Below are positions 34,130 to 46,300 of a stretch of 64,000 nucleotides of DNA, piece by piece. Both the position numbers and the translations under genes were made by a program. The DNA lies in contig CM051458.1 in assembly GCA_028274465.1 (NCBI GenBank), positions 84,340,085 to 84,404,084 on the forward strand, given 5' to 3'. The stretch comes from Plantago ovata (lineage: Eukaryota; Streptophyta; Magnoliopsida; Lamiales; Plantaginaceae). A model generated the notes under the pieces. That model saw only the letters and a program-made list of their open reading frames with translations. It was not told the DNA's origin and searched no databases. The first letter of the stretch is position 1. Every line of letters starts with the position of its first letter.

Positions 34130-37100
34130 ATGCCATGGCAATTTTTTGCTTACAGGGCGACTTTTTAAGAAAGGAAATTATCCTGATTTCATTCAACTTG
34201 GGAGAAAAATTACACATGTTTGGCAGGCATAATCTAGAAGTAGTATGGAATAGCTAACCTATATATGGGCTAAAGTACTTCTTCCATCGCTTGATGTCTT
34301 CGCTGTTAGTAATAGTGTCCTAGATACAACCACATTTAAGGACAATTGTACTACTTCACAATCAACGTAATATAATATATGTTTGTTTACTCATGTTTAT
34401 GTTTACTTGTATTTATATTACACCGGGCATACAACATGTCATATCTGTATCTGGTTGGTCTGAATCCATATCAAATATGTCCCCAGTGGATGAATGACTG
34501 ATCACATAATTAGTGGAAACTATGTGAATTATCATTCATCCCAACTTCTCCCTAGTCGAAGCTCATCTCGGATGTAGGGGTCCGAATGAGGCAGTCGAGA
34601 CTAGTATGCGTGGATGTTATACTAGTTGGAGCAAGTGTGGTCGATTCCACGGCCACGGAACGGATCGTTGGAGTCCATGATGTTACCATAACTGCGCATA
34701 GTTTGTTCGAGGAGATTATCCGAACAATGGAAGTACCCACTGGATATCTTCATCAATGTATACTCTACACTAAAGTGTCTATGAGAACCGGAGTTGTGGA
34801 AGTGATGCCATTCGTCCTTGGACTCTCAGGACTTTACCATCACAATTGTTGAGCCATGGCCTTTAGTTGGAACCAATGCTTGCACCCTGAAATATGTGGT
34901 AGATACGGCCCTTCTGGGTTCATCGCAATAATACAAGGTGTGGATGGTAAGTGATCTATGGAGAGGATTCATCTTTCATGTGTAGCATTGGAGAGTACTG
35001 CTCAAGTTGTCATAGTTGTGTTGGTAAAAGCGCTGGCCAGCGTACAAAGTATTTATGATGGTCATAATAACCAAATAACTCCGAGAGGCACCACGGGTGC
35101 ATTAATGGGATAGGCACATCATCGATCCTAGGTGCATACCGAGTCAATCAGATGAAAGGACCTTACCATTGCCGCAGTGAATGCAACAGGCTTCACAACG
35201 AAAGGTAGCTTTGAGATTTCTCTCAAACATCCTCATGTATTAATATTGCAAGGGAATTGTCTAGGAATTCCATGAGGCCTAGTGTCTTGTCTAGCTTAAT
35301 ACAATGAGGCCCTATGGGTCACACTATGTGGTGAACCAGCTTATCTGTATGACTATTGGAACAACAAAGGTTAATTATAATTAGTCATGGCCAATTTAAT
35401 ATTATAAAAATATTAATTGAATTAAATTGTATTTTAGAAATGCAATTTAGTGGTAATTATATTTTGAAAATATAATTAAAGGAGGATTTGAAAGAACATA
35501 TACGTGCACTTGGGCAAGATTTAAATTGAATTTAAATTGTCACAACTACACATGCATGAGGGCCCCAAAACGTGAGGCCCACCTTTCCCTTAGGTGCGGC
35601 CGAATTGATTGGGGAAGGAGGTTGCCTCATTCTCCAACTATGCACATGTGTAAATTAGTTTTCCTAATTTGAGTTTTGAATTAATTGGGAGTATGAAACA
35701 AAAGATTTACCTTGTTAGTGTTTGGAACATAAAAGGTAAAGGCTTTACTTGTGCAATAAGAATTGTATTCTTAATTCTTTCAGGATTCTAATAGAACCTT
35801 CTCTTGGCTTCTATTTACTACTATATAAGAAGAGTAGTAGAGAGCTTAATAAACACATTCATTCACTCTTCTATTCTGTCTCTCACTAGAAGAAAAAGCT
35901 CTCCCTCCTCTCCTCTCATCGCCGGCCGCCACCCCCTGTTGACCAAGTCAAACTTTGAGTTTGACTCGAGAATATCCTAGCATTCTCTCGATAAGATGTT
36001 CGTTCATCCGTGGATACCAAGGTTGAGGAGAACTGAAGTTGGATACTAACTTTTATTTTGCAGGAATTTAACAAGACGAATTATACATCTTCGACTTCAC
36101 CGAAGACGAAGAATTTGCTGATTACTACGAGGACTTGATCGATTTGAATCCTGCACCTAAATCCATAGTAGTTCTTGCTTTTGAATTACTGTAAGTCTTC
36201 TCTCTGGTGTGTTTTATATACGTTATATGCATGTTTCATCAGTATGTTTGTTAAGAAACTTTTCAAATTCCGCTGCACCAACCCTAGGGGTTATACTGGC
36301 CATATTTTCTTACATTCACTCTTCAATAAACACACCAGACATAGCAAGCAAGGCAAGGCTTACAATCATTGATGTAATCACTAATCAATTATTGGGAATT
36401 TTAGTGAAACGAATGAACTTTCAATTCGTTTGATGTATTGGTCATTTGGGCCCAACACGTTGGAATCAATCTTTCCACGATCGTGTATTTCCATTTGTTA
36501 AAATGGATGTCACTAAAATCCCATGTGGTGAAAGGTGATTAATGCACATAGTGTTTGACCAATACATGGATGAGCTAAGTCATTCAAATACAATTGGATC
36601 CACTGTGCTAAAGTTCATGGAAAATGAGCAAATGTGTATCGACGACCTAGTTGAAAATCCAAGTTGGAAGAAGTGAACTTTCGCGGTAGCAAAGTTCATT
36701 CATCACTGTAGTAAGAAAGTTTCCTAGCTTACTGGAAATGCTTCGCTGTAGCGATATATATTGATTATTGCAGCACAAAGCTTTATAGTGAGTTTCGCTG
36801 CTGCGAAATAAAGAGATCGCTGCAGTGATACGAACAGGTTCGAATCTGTTCAGTTTTTTGGCGAATTTTCAAGTGCTTTCACGAAAGGTTGCATCCCTAG
36901 AGTGTATGGTTGTTATTCATTCGACATTGTGACTGTTGAATGAAGGTACTCTTGGAAGGATTGTAACACTTGGGAAAGGACATGAAAGAAATATAAATAG
37001 ATGATGAACCTCATTTCATCAACACACCAGAAAACAGAAGCAATACTTCTCCTTCTCCCTCATTTTCTCTCTTTGCACTCGATCATATTCAAAGTAAGTT

Positions 37101-37200
37101 CACCGGATTCAACTATTGGAGTGCTCCTTAGTCGTCTTAGAGTAGTTTTATCCTGGGAGACAGATTGCCATAATTCAAGTAAGCACCACGAGCGGGGCAA
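34130..37200. other. Unassigned repeat-like DNA
   Basis: About 3 kb without a recognisable gene. The stretch 34.4-35.3 kb has even base composition and could be a non-coding part of an LTR element; 35.5-36.2 kb contains GGCCCACCTTTCCCTTAGG and a GAC-rich stretch (GACTTCACCGAAGACGAAG) resembling transcribed leader DNA. The stretch 36,660-36,840 has several TCGCTGYAGCGA-type short palindromes. No LTR pair or domain found. Confidence 0.3.
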
Positions 37201-37209
37201 GTATTTGTC

Positions 37210-38530
37210 TTAAGGAGAGATGGTCCAACCATCGACTCTACTCACCACTTCTTGTTGTCCGTTGATGAACGTGTCAAGGTCAATCAAATAAATTTGTTAT
37301 TTAGCCAAAGGCAATCCACAACTACAACGAAAACCGTAGTGTAGTAGCAGAATGACTCGAGTGTCGTTCTCTCAGGACTATAACTTGCTTTATCTATTTA
37401 ATAAGAGAATATAAAACAGCAGACAGATAGCAATAGGGGGTTTCTAGCAGATAATGGAGATTGGTGATAGTATGGTCCTTCTTAACATAACGGGTCGATA
37501 ATCATGCATAAATTCCTCGGTCTTGCATAGAGATCTTTGAATCAATCTAGTGTCCTGTTGCAAGTATTAAGCACTACGAAGATAATCTGGTCTGACTAGT
37601 CAATCACGATTGTCCTAATGTGTTCCGTAATTATTCAACACTACGAAGATAATTGGTCTGATGGTCGACTAGTGTCCAATTGTGCATAATGATCAATACA
37701 ACATACGAGAATTTTGGTTACAACTGATCAACGAAATAAAGCAATGACACGGAGTATAATGCGCGATATAGCCATTAACATGATTATCTTCCCTTCGCTA
37801 AGAATTCACATACTACCACCAATGATAAGTTTAGCTACTCATAATAGGCATGCAATCAACAGATATCATAGAAGAAAACATGTTGAAAGAATATAAAATA
37901 AGTAGAATAAAACTGTAAGATACAAAGTTATCGAAGGTTGTCAATCTCCGGATGATTGCGGTCCTACGAACTCCAAACTACTATGAAAAAGTATCCCCTA
38001 AGCTACGGAACTCCCAGGACAGGCCCCGGGAAGTTCCTACCTAAAACTATAGAGAGAGGTGAGAAAGTAGGTCTGGAAAGATATGATTTTCGGAGAGAAA
38101 ACTGAGCACTATATAGGCCCCGAATAAACTCTGGGGCGGTTCGCCGTAGGTTGGGGTGGTTCGCCCCCCGTCTTTTTCGCGGAATTCCGTGTTTTTCGAC
38201 GCGGATTTGGATTTCTTCACCTTTTCGGACTCGGTTTCTGACTTCTAGTGGCCTTCTAACCTCCAGATTCGACCCCTAGACTCCAAATCTTATCCGGAAA
38301 CCTTCAGATACTCCAGATAGGCTTCTGGAACACCAATTCCTTGTCAACTTCAATATAATTGCCCAGAAATCCCCGAATTTCAACCAAAACCTGTAAAATA
38401 AAATCTAAAGGGAACTTGATACTATTCTAATAAAATGTACTAAAATATAGCTAAATTAACATAGATGATAGCTAAAATAGGTGAAAAAGACCCTAATGAA
38501 AGTGTAAAATACACATTCATCATCCGTCAC
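37210..38530. other. Possible degraded LTR-element non-coding region
   Basis: Contains CGAGTGTCGTTCTCTCAGG, TTTAGCTACTCATAATAGG and, near its end, AAAGACCCTAATGAAAGTG with AAAATACACATTCATCATC. A related motif set sits at 24.35-25.5 kb. This block order is familiar from non-coding parts of large plant retroelements, but I cannot name the family and no domain is present. Confidence 0.3.
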
Positions 38531-38534
38531 CATT

Positions 38535-39295
38535 CTGGAGATGTTTGAAGACCTGTAGATTGTCAGGGCTGAAGATTTCAATTTGTGTGTGACTCATTAT
38601 GTTCCTATGGCGCACTAAGGGACGATCATGTGGTTGAATCATATTCAAGTAAGTTTACTTTATAAATTACTTTATTGTAATATTTTTAGCAATGTTAATA
38701 TACATGTTTATTTTGTTATCAATTTCTCTTGTTCTATCTTCCGACTCTCACGTTTTTCATGTGAAGACCAAATTTCCAACATCAATAAACTTAAGACAAT
38801 CGCCTTATGCATGTAGTGAACAATTTGCATAAACATATACTACTGCATGTAAATAATGTGAACAATTTGCATAAGGATCGATTCTTCGATAGGCCTTAAA
38901 GTTAGCATACTACATGTACAGTACATGTGTAGTTGAGGACCAAGAAGTAAAACTCAAAGTTTGGATGGATGCACAGAAATAAAAATATTGCTGACAGGTC
39001 TAAGCAATGATAGGCCCCTCACCTTTTTGGTACAGACACAAAATGTTAAAGGTCAAACTATTCAGAGCTATCCATTTTAATTAATTAACCTAATGACAAA
39101 TTGACAATACCCCTCTTGTCCTCTCCTTCATATCCTTCATATACACCGGATTTCTGTGATGAAGACCTCAAATCAACTTCGGTGAAACTGTGAATTAAGG
39201 TGACAAGATGGAAACTCCTATGTATATACTTCAATTCCCACCTCAATTACCCAAACATTTTAATCTATCACTCGCTCACTGTATTTCCAATTTAA
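38535..39295. other. Unassigned intergenic DNA
   Basis: No supported ORF, RNA or repeat terminus. Confidence 0.45.
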
Positions 39296-39299
39296 TTTT

Positions 39300-39540
39300 A
39301 GATCTAACGTTGTTCTTTTCGTCTGAAAATTGATAATTTTAAATTCAGTTCAGTTCATATACATTAAATTCAGTTCAGATTTGGTTAATAATATTTTATA
39401 CTGCAATAAGTTCAACTCCGATCAGTTCAGTTTGATTCAATTCAGTTCAGTTCAGCTTCATTCAGTTCAGTTCAGTTCCGTTCAGTTCAGATCAATTAAA
39501 TTTAGTTCTATTCAGGCGAAGAGAACAAAGCCTGAGTGTG
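39300..39540. mobile_element. CAGTTCAG-type MITE
   Basis: The left end TTGTTCTTTTCGTCTGAAAA and the right end TTCAGGCGAAGAGAACAAAG are inverted partners. The interior is mostly TTCAGTTCAG and ATTCAGTTC. About 240 bp, same family as 2.0-2.3, 12.0 and 13.2 kb. Confidence 0.75.
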
Positions 39541-39603
39541 TTTGAATTGAAATGATCTATTTAGAGGTGTCAAATATTGAAGTAATTTATTTCTAACTCT
39601 AGG

Positions 39604-39875
39604 TACTTCCTCCATTTCTTTAGTTACTTCCTAAGTGGTAAAAATTACTAATTTTAAGGAATAATATTAAAAAATTAATTTGTATGAGTATTTAATTGTG
39701 AAAAGGTGATAAAGTATGATAGAGAGTGAAAAAAAGTGGTTATAAAGAAGAAAGATAGAAATAATAAAAAATTGATAAGTGGGTTGAAAAACTTTCCATA
39801 TATTTGGGTTAAGAAGTTTGTAAGATAACGCCCAAGATAGAAATCTAAGAAGTTATTAATTAAATGGATAAAGTA
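39604..39875. mobile_element. Stowaway-like MITE, diverged
   Basis: The element 39,606-39,873 lies between TA dinucleotides. Left end CTTCCTCCATTTCTTTAGTT, right end inverted CTTTATCCATTTAATTAATA, then AACTTCTTAG against TACTTCCTAAG. Arms are about 75% alike, so it is older than the copy at 32.9 kb. Confidence 0.62.
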
Positions 39876-39879
39876 TTTC

Positions 39880-40610
39880 ATATAAAAGGTAATTGAATTG
39901 AGTAACTACCATCTATGATTTATGATTGATTAAAAAAAAAGGGATAGATGACAATGTAGTGGTAATACTAGTCCATATCATTTAATCATTTAAGAGAATG
40001 TAGATATATGGTAGGAGTATTTAAATATACCACCAATTTGATATCATATTGGAATTGGTTCATCATCATCTTAAAATCTTAAAATGATATTTTAAGAGGT
40101 TATTTAACGTATGTATATGTTAATTATGATTCTCACAATTGACGTGAGATATTCTAACACTTTGCACATGGTATGATGACTTCTGAGTGATTTCAAAATC
40201 AAACCCATGCGAACTGAAATACAAAATATATATACAATAGCATATCAGTGAGAAGTGGGTTTCCATATCATGAGTACCCCGCGCCAACCTTGGACCTCAG
40301 TATCTATCTCTACCAAAAATTATGATATAATTGTAACCAAGTCACATTGAAGCCTTTTCGTAGCTGTAATACCCTGCATCTCACATCAATTAGAGTGAAT
40401 GAAGTAAAGAGTATACAAATTAGATAACCACTCTTATATGGTATGAGGTATTTTAGGTGGTATTAAAAATAAATATGTGCGGTCTCAGGCTCAAAGAAGA
40501 TGTATCGTACCATCAAGGCGTATGCAATCATTGTTCATGAATAACCTCTCCGTCCCAACGGGCCGAATCCCGATGTATTAGTGGTTGGGTCATTGCAGCT
40601 GCGCTACCAA
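39880..40610. other. Unassigned intergenic DNA
   Basis: No supported gene. A weak tRNA-like patch at about 40,540-40,620 is discussed under rejected items. Confidence 0.45.
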
Positions 40611-40699
40611 GTCTGCTACATTGATTGAATGGGTCGTTAGATTATGCATCTTTTGGAACATGTCAGTTTTATTAAGTGGATAACATAAATTTTCTAAGT

Positions 40700-41140
40700 T
40701 AGGTTAGGTTAATACATAGAAATTCTCTCTCTAAAAAAAAAAAAAAATTCTCTCTCTAATTTTTTCTGTCTTCCTCTCGAATGGGAGTGATTCCTCCGGC
40801 TGGAGATTGGGTCTCTATGTGTGAGAGTTCGTGTACCTTCCCTGATTTCTTTTCTCGAGCCCCAGATATTGGTGAGATCTGCAAAGCCTTTGTTGATTCG
40901 GTGAGATCTGTAAGTGATTCTCTTCTTCTCTGTTCATTTGCCAAAATCATGTCAAGGATTCTCTTGCCCTTTAGTTTAAATTTAAATCAAATCAATCACA
41001 ATAATTTTATAAGCTACAATCACGATTTCAGTATCTTCTGTTTAATTTTCTGTCTGCCTAACCACCTATATCATCCCCCCATTCTCTGGTGCATTGTGTA
41101 TTGCTTTGTTTGTCGTGTTCACAGAGCGTCACGGTTGATA
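40700..41140 (+). repeat. Left arm of 440-bp inverted duplication (LINE 5' region)
   Basis: This 441-bp arm is repeated in inverse at 42,378-42,820. It starts TAGGTTAGGTTAATACATAG, passes an A15 tract bracketed by TTCTCTCTCTA on both sides, and continues through GGAGTGATTCCTCCGGCTGG to GTCACGGTTGATA. I see only a few differences from the other arm. It is continuous with the LINE ORF1 downstream, so it is most likely that element's 5' untranslated region. An outer piece, CTACATTGATTGAA (40,616-40,629), also has its inverse at 42,824-42,837, with about 70 extra bases on the left side. Confidence 0.9.
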
Positions 41141-41200
41141 ACTCGCCCGTTTGCTCTTATAACTCCCATCTTATATCCTGTTCGGGTGGCCGCTGAAACC

Positions 41201-42460
41201 ATGGAGGATTTGTTGAATTTTGATAAGTGTTTGAGTCTGAAATCAGTGGAATCTGAGGTATTGACTGGTCCAGAGGACTGCTGGAAAAAGGAACAAACAG
41301 ATTACAGTCTCTGTTTAGTGGGCAGGGCTTTGTCTCGTAAGGCTATTCACTTGGAGTCGTTTGAACGAATAATGGTTGCGACATGGGGGGTTAGCAGACC
41401 TGCGAGAATGCAAAAGCTCGAAGGTAGTGACAGGATTCTATGTAGATTGTCACACGCAGTTGACAAGAGGAAGGTACTCTGGAAGGGACCATGGTCTTTT
41501 GACAAAAATCTGGTGAATTTCCGTCCAATTTAGGCAGGACAGGAACCGGTGGATGTCAATTTAGACTTGTGCGATTTTTTCGTGCGAGTGACGGGTTTGT
41601 CTTCCAAGGGTGTCACGAGGAGCATGGCTGAATTTCTGGGGAATAAAATTGGCACCTACTTGGGCTTAGATGAAGAGGGAACGAAAGGTATGATCACAAG
41701 CTCTCTGAAAATACGGGTTCGAATCGATATCACCCATCCACTTCTTCGTTGTTTGCGAATCAAGGATGCAAACAACACTGTTAAGCTGCTGAGATTGACT
41801 TATGATTATCTCCCGAACTTTTGCTACTTCTGCGGAACGGTTGGACATTTGGTGAAGGATTGTGATTCGTATTTAGAAACGAGAGGAGAATTGGAGAGAA
41901 TGGATGAAAAAACGATGGGCTATGGCGAGTGGCTCCGAACTCCACCGGAAATACTGAATCCTAAGGTGAACAGCATATCGAATCGTCAAGGGGGCTTGTC
42001 GGTGATGCCGCGTTTTGTGGTAAATACGGACAGACCGGAAGAGAAGCAGATTCCGACGAGGGGTATTTTGGGGCAGTCACCACATCTTGGTGAGAGAAGG
42101 ACAGGAAGAGGGATTACGGCAGAATTGGCGGCTGAAATATTGCAGGAACAAGCGTTTAACAAAGCCAGAAAGGAAACTCCAGTTTTTGAAAAAGGAGGTA
42201 AGTCAGAAACTGATCAAAATCCTCTGGTTGACTGGAGCTCCAAACAGCTCATACTTTTTGACCCAACTAAACCCGACCCGCGAGTTACACAGCTGGACCA
42301 TAGCAATCATAACCCTACCTCCTCACATCCCAATCCACAAAACCAAATGCAGCCCGATTACTCCCTATCCAGCTCACTATCAACCGGGACGCTCTGTGAA
42401 CACGACAAACAAAGCAATACACAATGCACCAGAGAATGGGGGGATGATATAGGTGGTTAG
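41201..42460 (+). pseudogene. LINE ORF1-like gene (DUF4283-type domain and CCHC zinc knuckle), one stop
   Basis: The likely start is ATG at 41,201 (MEDLLNFDKCLSLKS). The frame is open to 42,460 except for one TAG at 41,531-41,533 between NFRPI and AGQEPV, where a CAG would keep the frame. The N-terminal half (YSLCLVGRALSRKAIH, MVATWGVSRPARMQKL, LWKGPWSFDKNLVNF) is the RNA-binding-type domain of plant LINE ORF1 proteins. CYFCGTVGHLVKDC (CX2CX4HX4C) is a CCHC knuckle at about 41,821-41,862. The C-terminal part is Gln/Pro/Asn-rich and enters the right arm of the inverted duplication, where the native C-terminus is replaced. No ORF2 follows. With one stop and an altered end, this copy is probably non-functional. 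Confidence 0.85.
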
Positions 42461-42820
42461 GCAGACAGAAAATTAAACAGAAGATACTGAAATCGTGATT
42501 GTAGCTTATAAAATTATTGTGATTGATTTGATTTAAATTTAAACTAAAGGGCAAGAGAATCCTTGACATGATTTTGGCAAATGAACAGAGAAAAAGAGAA
42601 TCACTTACAGATCTCACCGAATCAACAAAGGCTTTGCAGATCTCACCAATATCTGGGGCTCGAGAAAAGAAATCAGGGAAGGTACACGAACTCTCACACA
42701 TAGAGACCCAATCTCCAGCCGGAGGAATCACACCCATTCGAGAGGAAGACAGAAAAAATTAGAGAGAGAATTTTTTTTTTTTTTTTTAGAGAGAGAATTT
42801 CTATGTATTAACCTAACCTA
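42378..42820 (-). repeat. Right arm of 440-bp inverted duplication
   Basis: The inverse of 40,700-41,140 with visible differences limited to a few bases (for example GGAGTG against GGTGTG, CTTCTTC against CTTTTTC, GTCACGG against GTCCCGG). On the minus strand it encodes the same string MGVIPPAGDW... with one Leu/Phe change, but that is shared ancestry and not evidence of a gene. The inner edge at 42,378 cuts into ORF1 codons. Confidence 0.9.
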
Positions 42821-42839
42821 GGCTTCAATCAATGTAGAA

Positions 42840-43235
42840 AAGTACGGTTGTGTGAATACCTTATCGCGTTTTGAGCTCGACAAAATTAAACTAAGTTTAA
42901 GTGTTCAACAATGCACTAATTCTTTTAGTTGTCATGATGTTATCTCTCATACGTCAAAGGTATCAACTAAGTAACAAACACTACGTGCAAAGTAAATCAC
43001 CATTTCGCATTCAACGGGATTTGGCACTGCCACTCCTGCTTTACTCCAACTCTATTACCATTCGATCACATTTACAAGTTACAACCTCAAAAACTAATTA
43101 TTATTTTAATCCTAATAAATAGAAGTACCAATTTTAGTTCGCCTCCTTGGCTGTAAACGAAGATTTAAGGCATTATAAAAAACAATTGGCAAAAGGGTAT
43201 CGTGGCACACAACCGTGTAGTTCTACGTTTCCCTG
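42840..43235. other. Upstream region of the bHLH gene
   Basis: AT-rich DNA between the inverted duplication and the bHLH promoter. No ORF or repeat end seen; likely holds proximal regulatory DNA. Confidence 0.4.
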
Positions 43236-43239
43236 TTGC

Positions 43240-43246
43240 TATATAA
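43240..43246 (+). promoter_or_regulatory. TATA box of the bHLH93-like gene
   Basis: TATATAA lies 120 bp upstream of the start codon, and a GA-rich leader (GAGAGAGAAAGAAAGAAAG, about 43,313-43,335) sits between them. Position and context fit a core promoter; the transcription start itself is not visible. Confidence 0.55.
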
Positions 43247-43365
43247 TACGCCATTTGGCGCACAACTTTCTGTCATCAACACCTTTTCCCCCTGTTTTCC
43301 GTTTCCACTTTAGAGAGAGAAAGAAAGAAAGAAAAGCGCCACCGTTAATCTAATTACTTCGTCAA

Positions 43366-46300
43366 ATGGAAGAGTATAATAATCTCACTCTAGAACAGGG
43401 TTTCCTCTTAGAAGAGTTCTTTGGTCTCACCAGAGAAATGGAGGGATATAATAATAATAATTACCCAACTCAACACCACCTCACCTCCACCACCATCAAC
43501 AATGCCTGGCTCACTGATAACATTAACACCAACTTCACCACCAACATTGATCCTTCCATCCCCATTACCGAAAACTCCTTCGAAAACTACTCAATTAACA
43601 CGGACCAGATGAGCTTAAACACCAACTCGTTCTACGACCCGTTCGGCGAGGATTTGTCGCCGACGGATCACTTGACGACCAGTGGTGAGTCGTTCAGTAC
43701 GGCGCAGATGGAGATGAACCAATTGCAGATGATTCCTAGCTGGCAAGAGAGTTACTTCTCGATGCTTCTGGATGATCATGAGTTGGTTCCTGGTTTTGAG
43801 ACTGTCGGGGCTCCGTTTAAAGTGGAGCCCGTACCCGAAATGTCGAGCGGGTTCGATGTGGGGTTTAGTTCTCCGGTGGGGGAGAAGAAGAGTAAGGCGG
43901 GGAAGAAGGTCAGTGGGCAGCAGTCGAAGAATCTAATGGCCGAGAGGAGGCGGAGGAAGCGGTTGAATGATCGCCTCTCCATGCTTAGATCGGTTGTTCC
44001 TAAGATTAGTAAGGTAATTATATTCGTTTTAATTATTTTTAGAACTTACTATTTATGGTAATTTTTGTGACTGGATAAATTGCCAAGTTATGTGAAAAAG
44101 TTTTTAGCTTTTCATTAGTCTTGGGTTGGAGTGATGTTGAAGTTTTGATCATAACTTGACCTTAATTGGTACATTAGTCAAGGAGAGGTTAGTGAAGAAA
44201 GTGTAGTTAAATGTGGAGGGGGAGACCTAGTCATTTTATATTTTTATTAGATACTATGGGCGTAGTGGGTTGTGGATACATTAATAGATCCGGTTTATTA
44301 GATGCTCGATGGTATGCGACCCATTTGTGGACCCACACGAATGTACAATAGAGGTAGTATTTCACTTGTTACTTCTAAATTCTAATGATTGATAGGTTTT
44401 CGTTGGGAAAGACTTGCAATTAGTAGGACACTGACTGCGTATTCAAACCATGCAATTCTAGACTTCTTGTAAACCGATATCTCAAACTCACCATAGTTTT
44501 CAGTTTCAAAATGGTCAAGGTTTCACCTTGTACTCTCAGTAAAAAACATAAAAATACAAAATCAGAAAACAGTTATGGTGAATTTTTCATCTCTGCATGT
44601 GACTTGTATCATCTGATTTTGGATCCAAGTCTACATGTCATTCTTTTTGAAAACATTCTTGGTATGTGGAATATATGTTCAACGTCCTTTAAAGATTCTT
44701 TTCGGCCATGTGATAGGAAAATTTACTTAAAATTGTGCACGGGAGAAGGGAAGTATTGAATTGATCACCTGGTAAAAAAATAGTAATATTCTTTATGCAC
44801 CAATTCCTATATCGTCGTGACACTAAATTAATTGAAGCAGAAGAATGACACGTCAAATGTACTTAACCTGTAATTGTTGTTTATTTGGAATCAGATTTGC
44901 TAATCATGTCTCGTGATTTAAACATGGCAGATGGATAGAACGTCAATACTTGGAGACACCATAGATTACATGAAGGAGCTCCTAGACAGGATCAACAACT
45001 TACAAGAAGAGATGCAACTAGGATCCAATGAATTAGGTTTGATGAGCATTTTCAAAGACGTCAAACCGCACGAGATTCTTGTCCGTAACTCACCTAAGGT
45101 ATGATAAATGTTCCTATTATGATACATGACTTGATATAGACATAGCAAGCGTTGTTACACCACAGCCAAATTGTATTTATTTTTTGTTTTGTAGCTTTTT
45201 AATCGTTCCAAATGTCCGTAACTCATCCCGTTTGTACCTCAGACCTGGTGTCACATATTTCATTCTGTTTATATATGTCTCAACACAAATGTGCTATATT
45301 CATATTTTGAATATTCTACACGCATGTCCAATTTATTCCAAATAAAATTTACACTCTTAAATTATATAATTGTTACAAAATCAAATGTGACATTTTTCTG
45401 TTCAGATTATTTCCACTATGAGATATATTTTCAAAATGTATGTTGATTTCATTTAGGAAAAAGGAAAAGGAAATGAGAGATATTGAACATTAAAAATGAT
45501 AAGTTAATTATATTGCAGTTTGATGTGGAAAGGAGAGATGGAGGAGAAACAAGGATCGAGATATGTAGTGCAGCGAAGCCTGGGTTGTTGCTATCAACAG
45601 TGACCACACTAGAGGCTCTAGGACTTGAGATCCAACACTGTGTTATCAGCTGCTTTAATGACTTTGCCACACAAGCTTCTTGTTCTCAACTTGTAAGTTC
45701 ACAATTAAACTTATTCACTTCTTGTTTTTTCTCTTGATGTGATTTTTTTTTCCTTTTCTTTTTGCTGTTACATCCAAAGAATTTTGTTCACAGATTTCAT
45801 GACGTTTAGTGTGTGTTGGCAGCTGATTTTATTGAGAAACTTCTTGATTCATTGTATCATATGCATAATAAGAAATTTAGAATATGAGGGGCCGCGGGTG
45901 ACTTAGGATAAAACAAATTATGCCTAATTAAGCTAACTTGTTTTATAACTGAGGCAACTCCATAGCTCTTTGTAATCACTTCTTTTTTTAAAGTCAATTT
46001 TAAAACAATCATAATAATCATCTACAAAGAAGCACTTGGTACATGTTTTTATGATAATCAGGGTGGGTACTCTAGAAGAATTAGTCGGTGGTGCTATAGA
46101 GTATATGTTAGGGGGAGACGAGGAAGGAAAACTCTATTAGCTAGTTAATGTGCTAGTCCCGTAGTCATTTTTATGTACACGTCCCCAAACACCACCTATA
46201 AACCGCCATTAATTCACCCGATTTTCTTAATTTCACCATTTCTATGAAGTCTAGGGCTAGCTTGTAAGTTAAGGCGTTTCATAAACAGCTATGGCAGTTT

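Noticed and set aside
34552..34852. Overlapping ORFs on both strands (62 and 88 aa)
   Set aside because: No family resemblance, and both strands are open because the DNA is less AT-rich. Treated as non-coding repeat-like DNA.
40541..40620. tRNA-like or SINE-like patch on the minus strand (GACTTGGTAGCGCAGC, GGATTCGGCCCG)
   Set aside because: A-box and B-box-like strings exist, but no stems pair well, no poly(A) or duplication is visible, and no second copy is in the window.
40781..41200. Upstream extension of LINE ORF1 from an ATG at 40,781
   Set aside because: The frame is open, but the text is low in family resemblance and matches the 5' untranslated region. The ATG at 41,201 begins the recognisable ORF1 start.
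42315..42737. 140-aa ORF on the minus strand
   Set aside because: It is the inverse copy of the LINE 5' region at 40,781-41,140 read into ORF1 DNA. Its conservation is from the duplication, not from being a separate gene.
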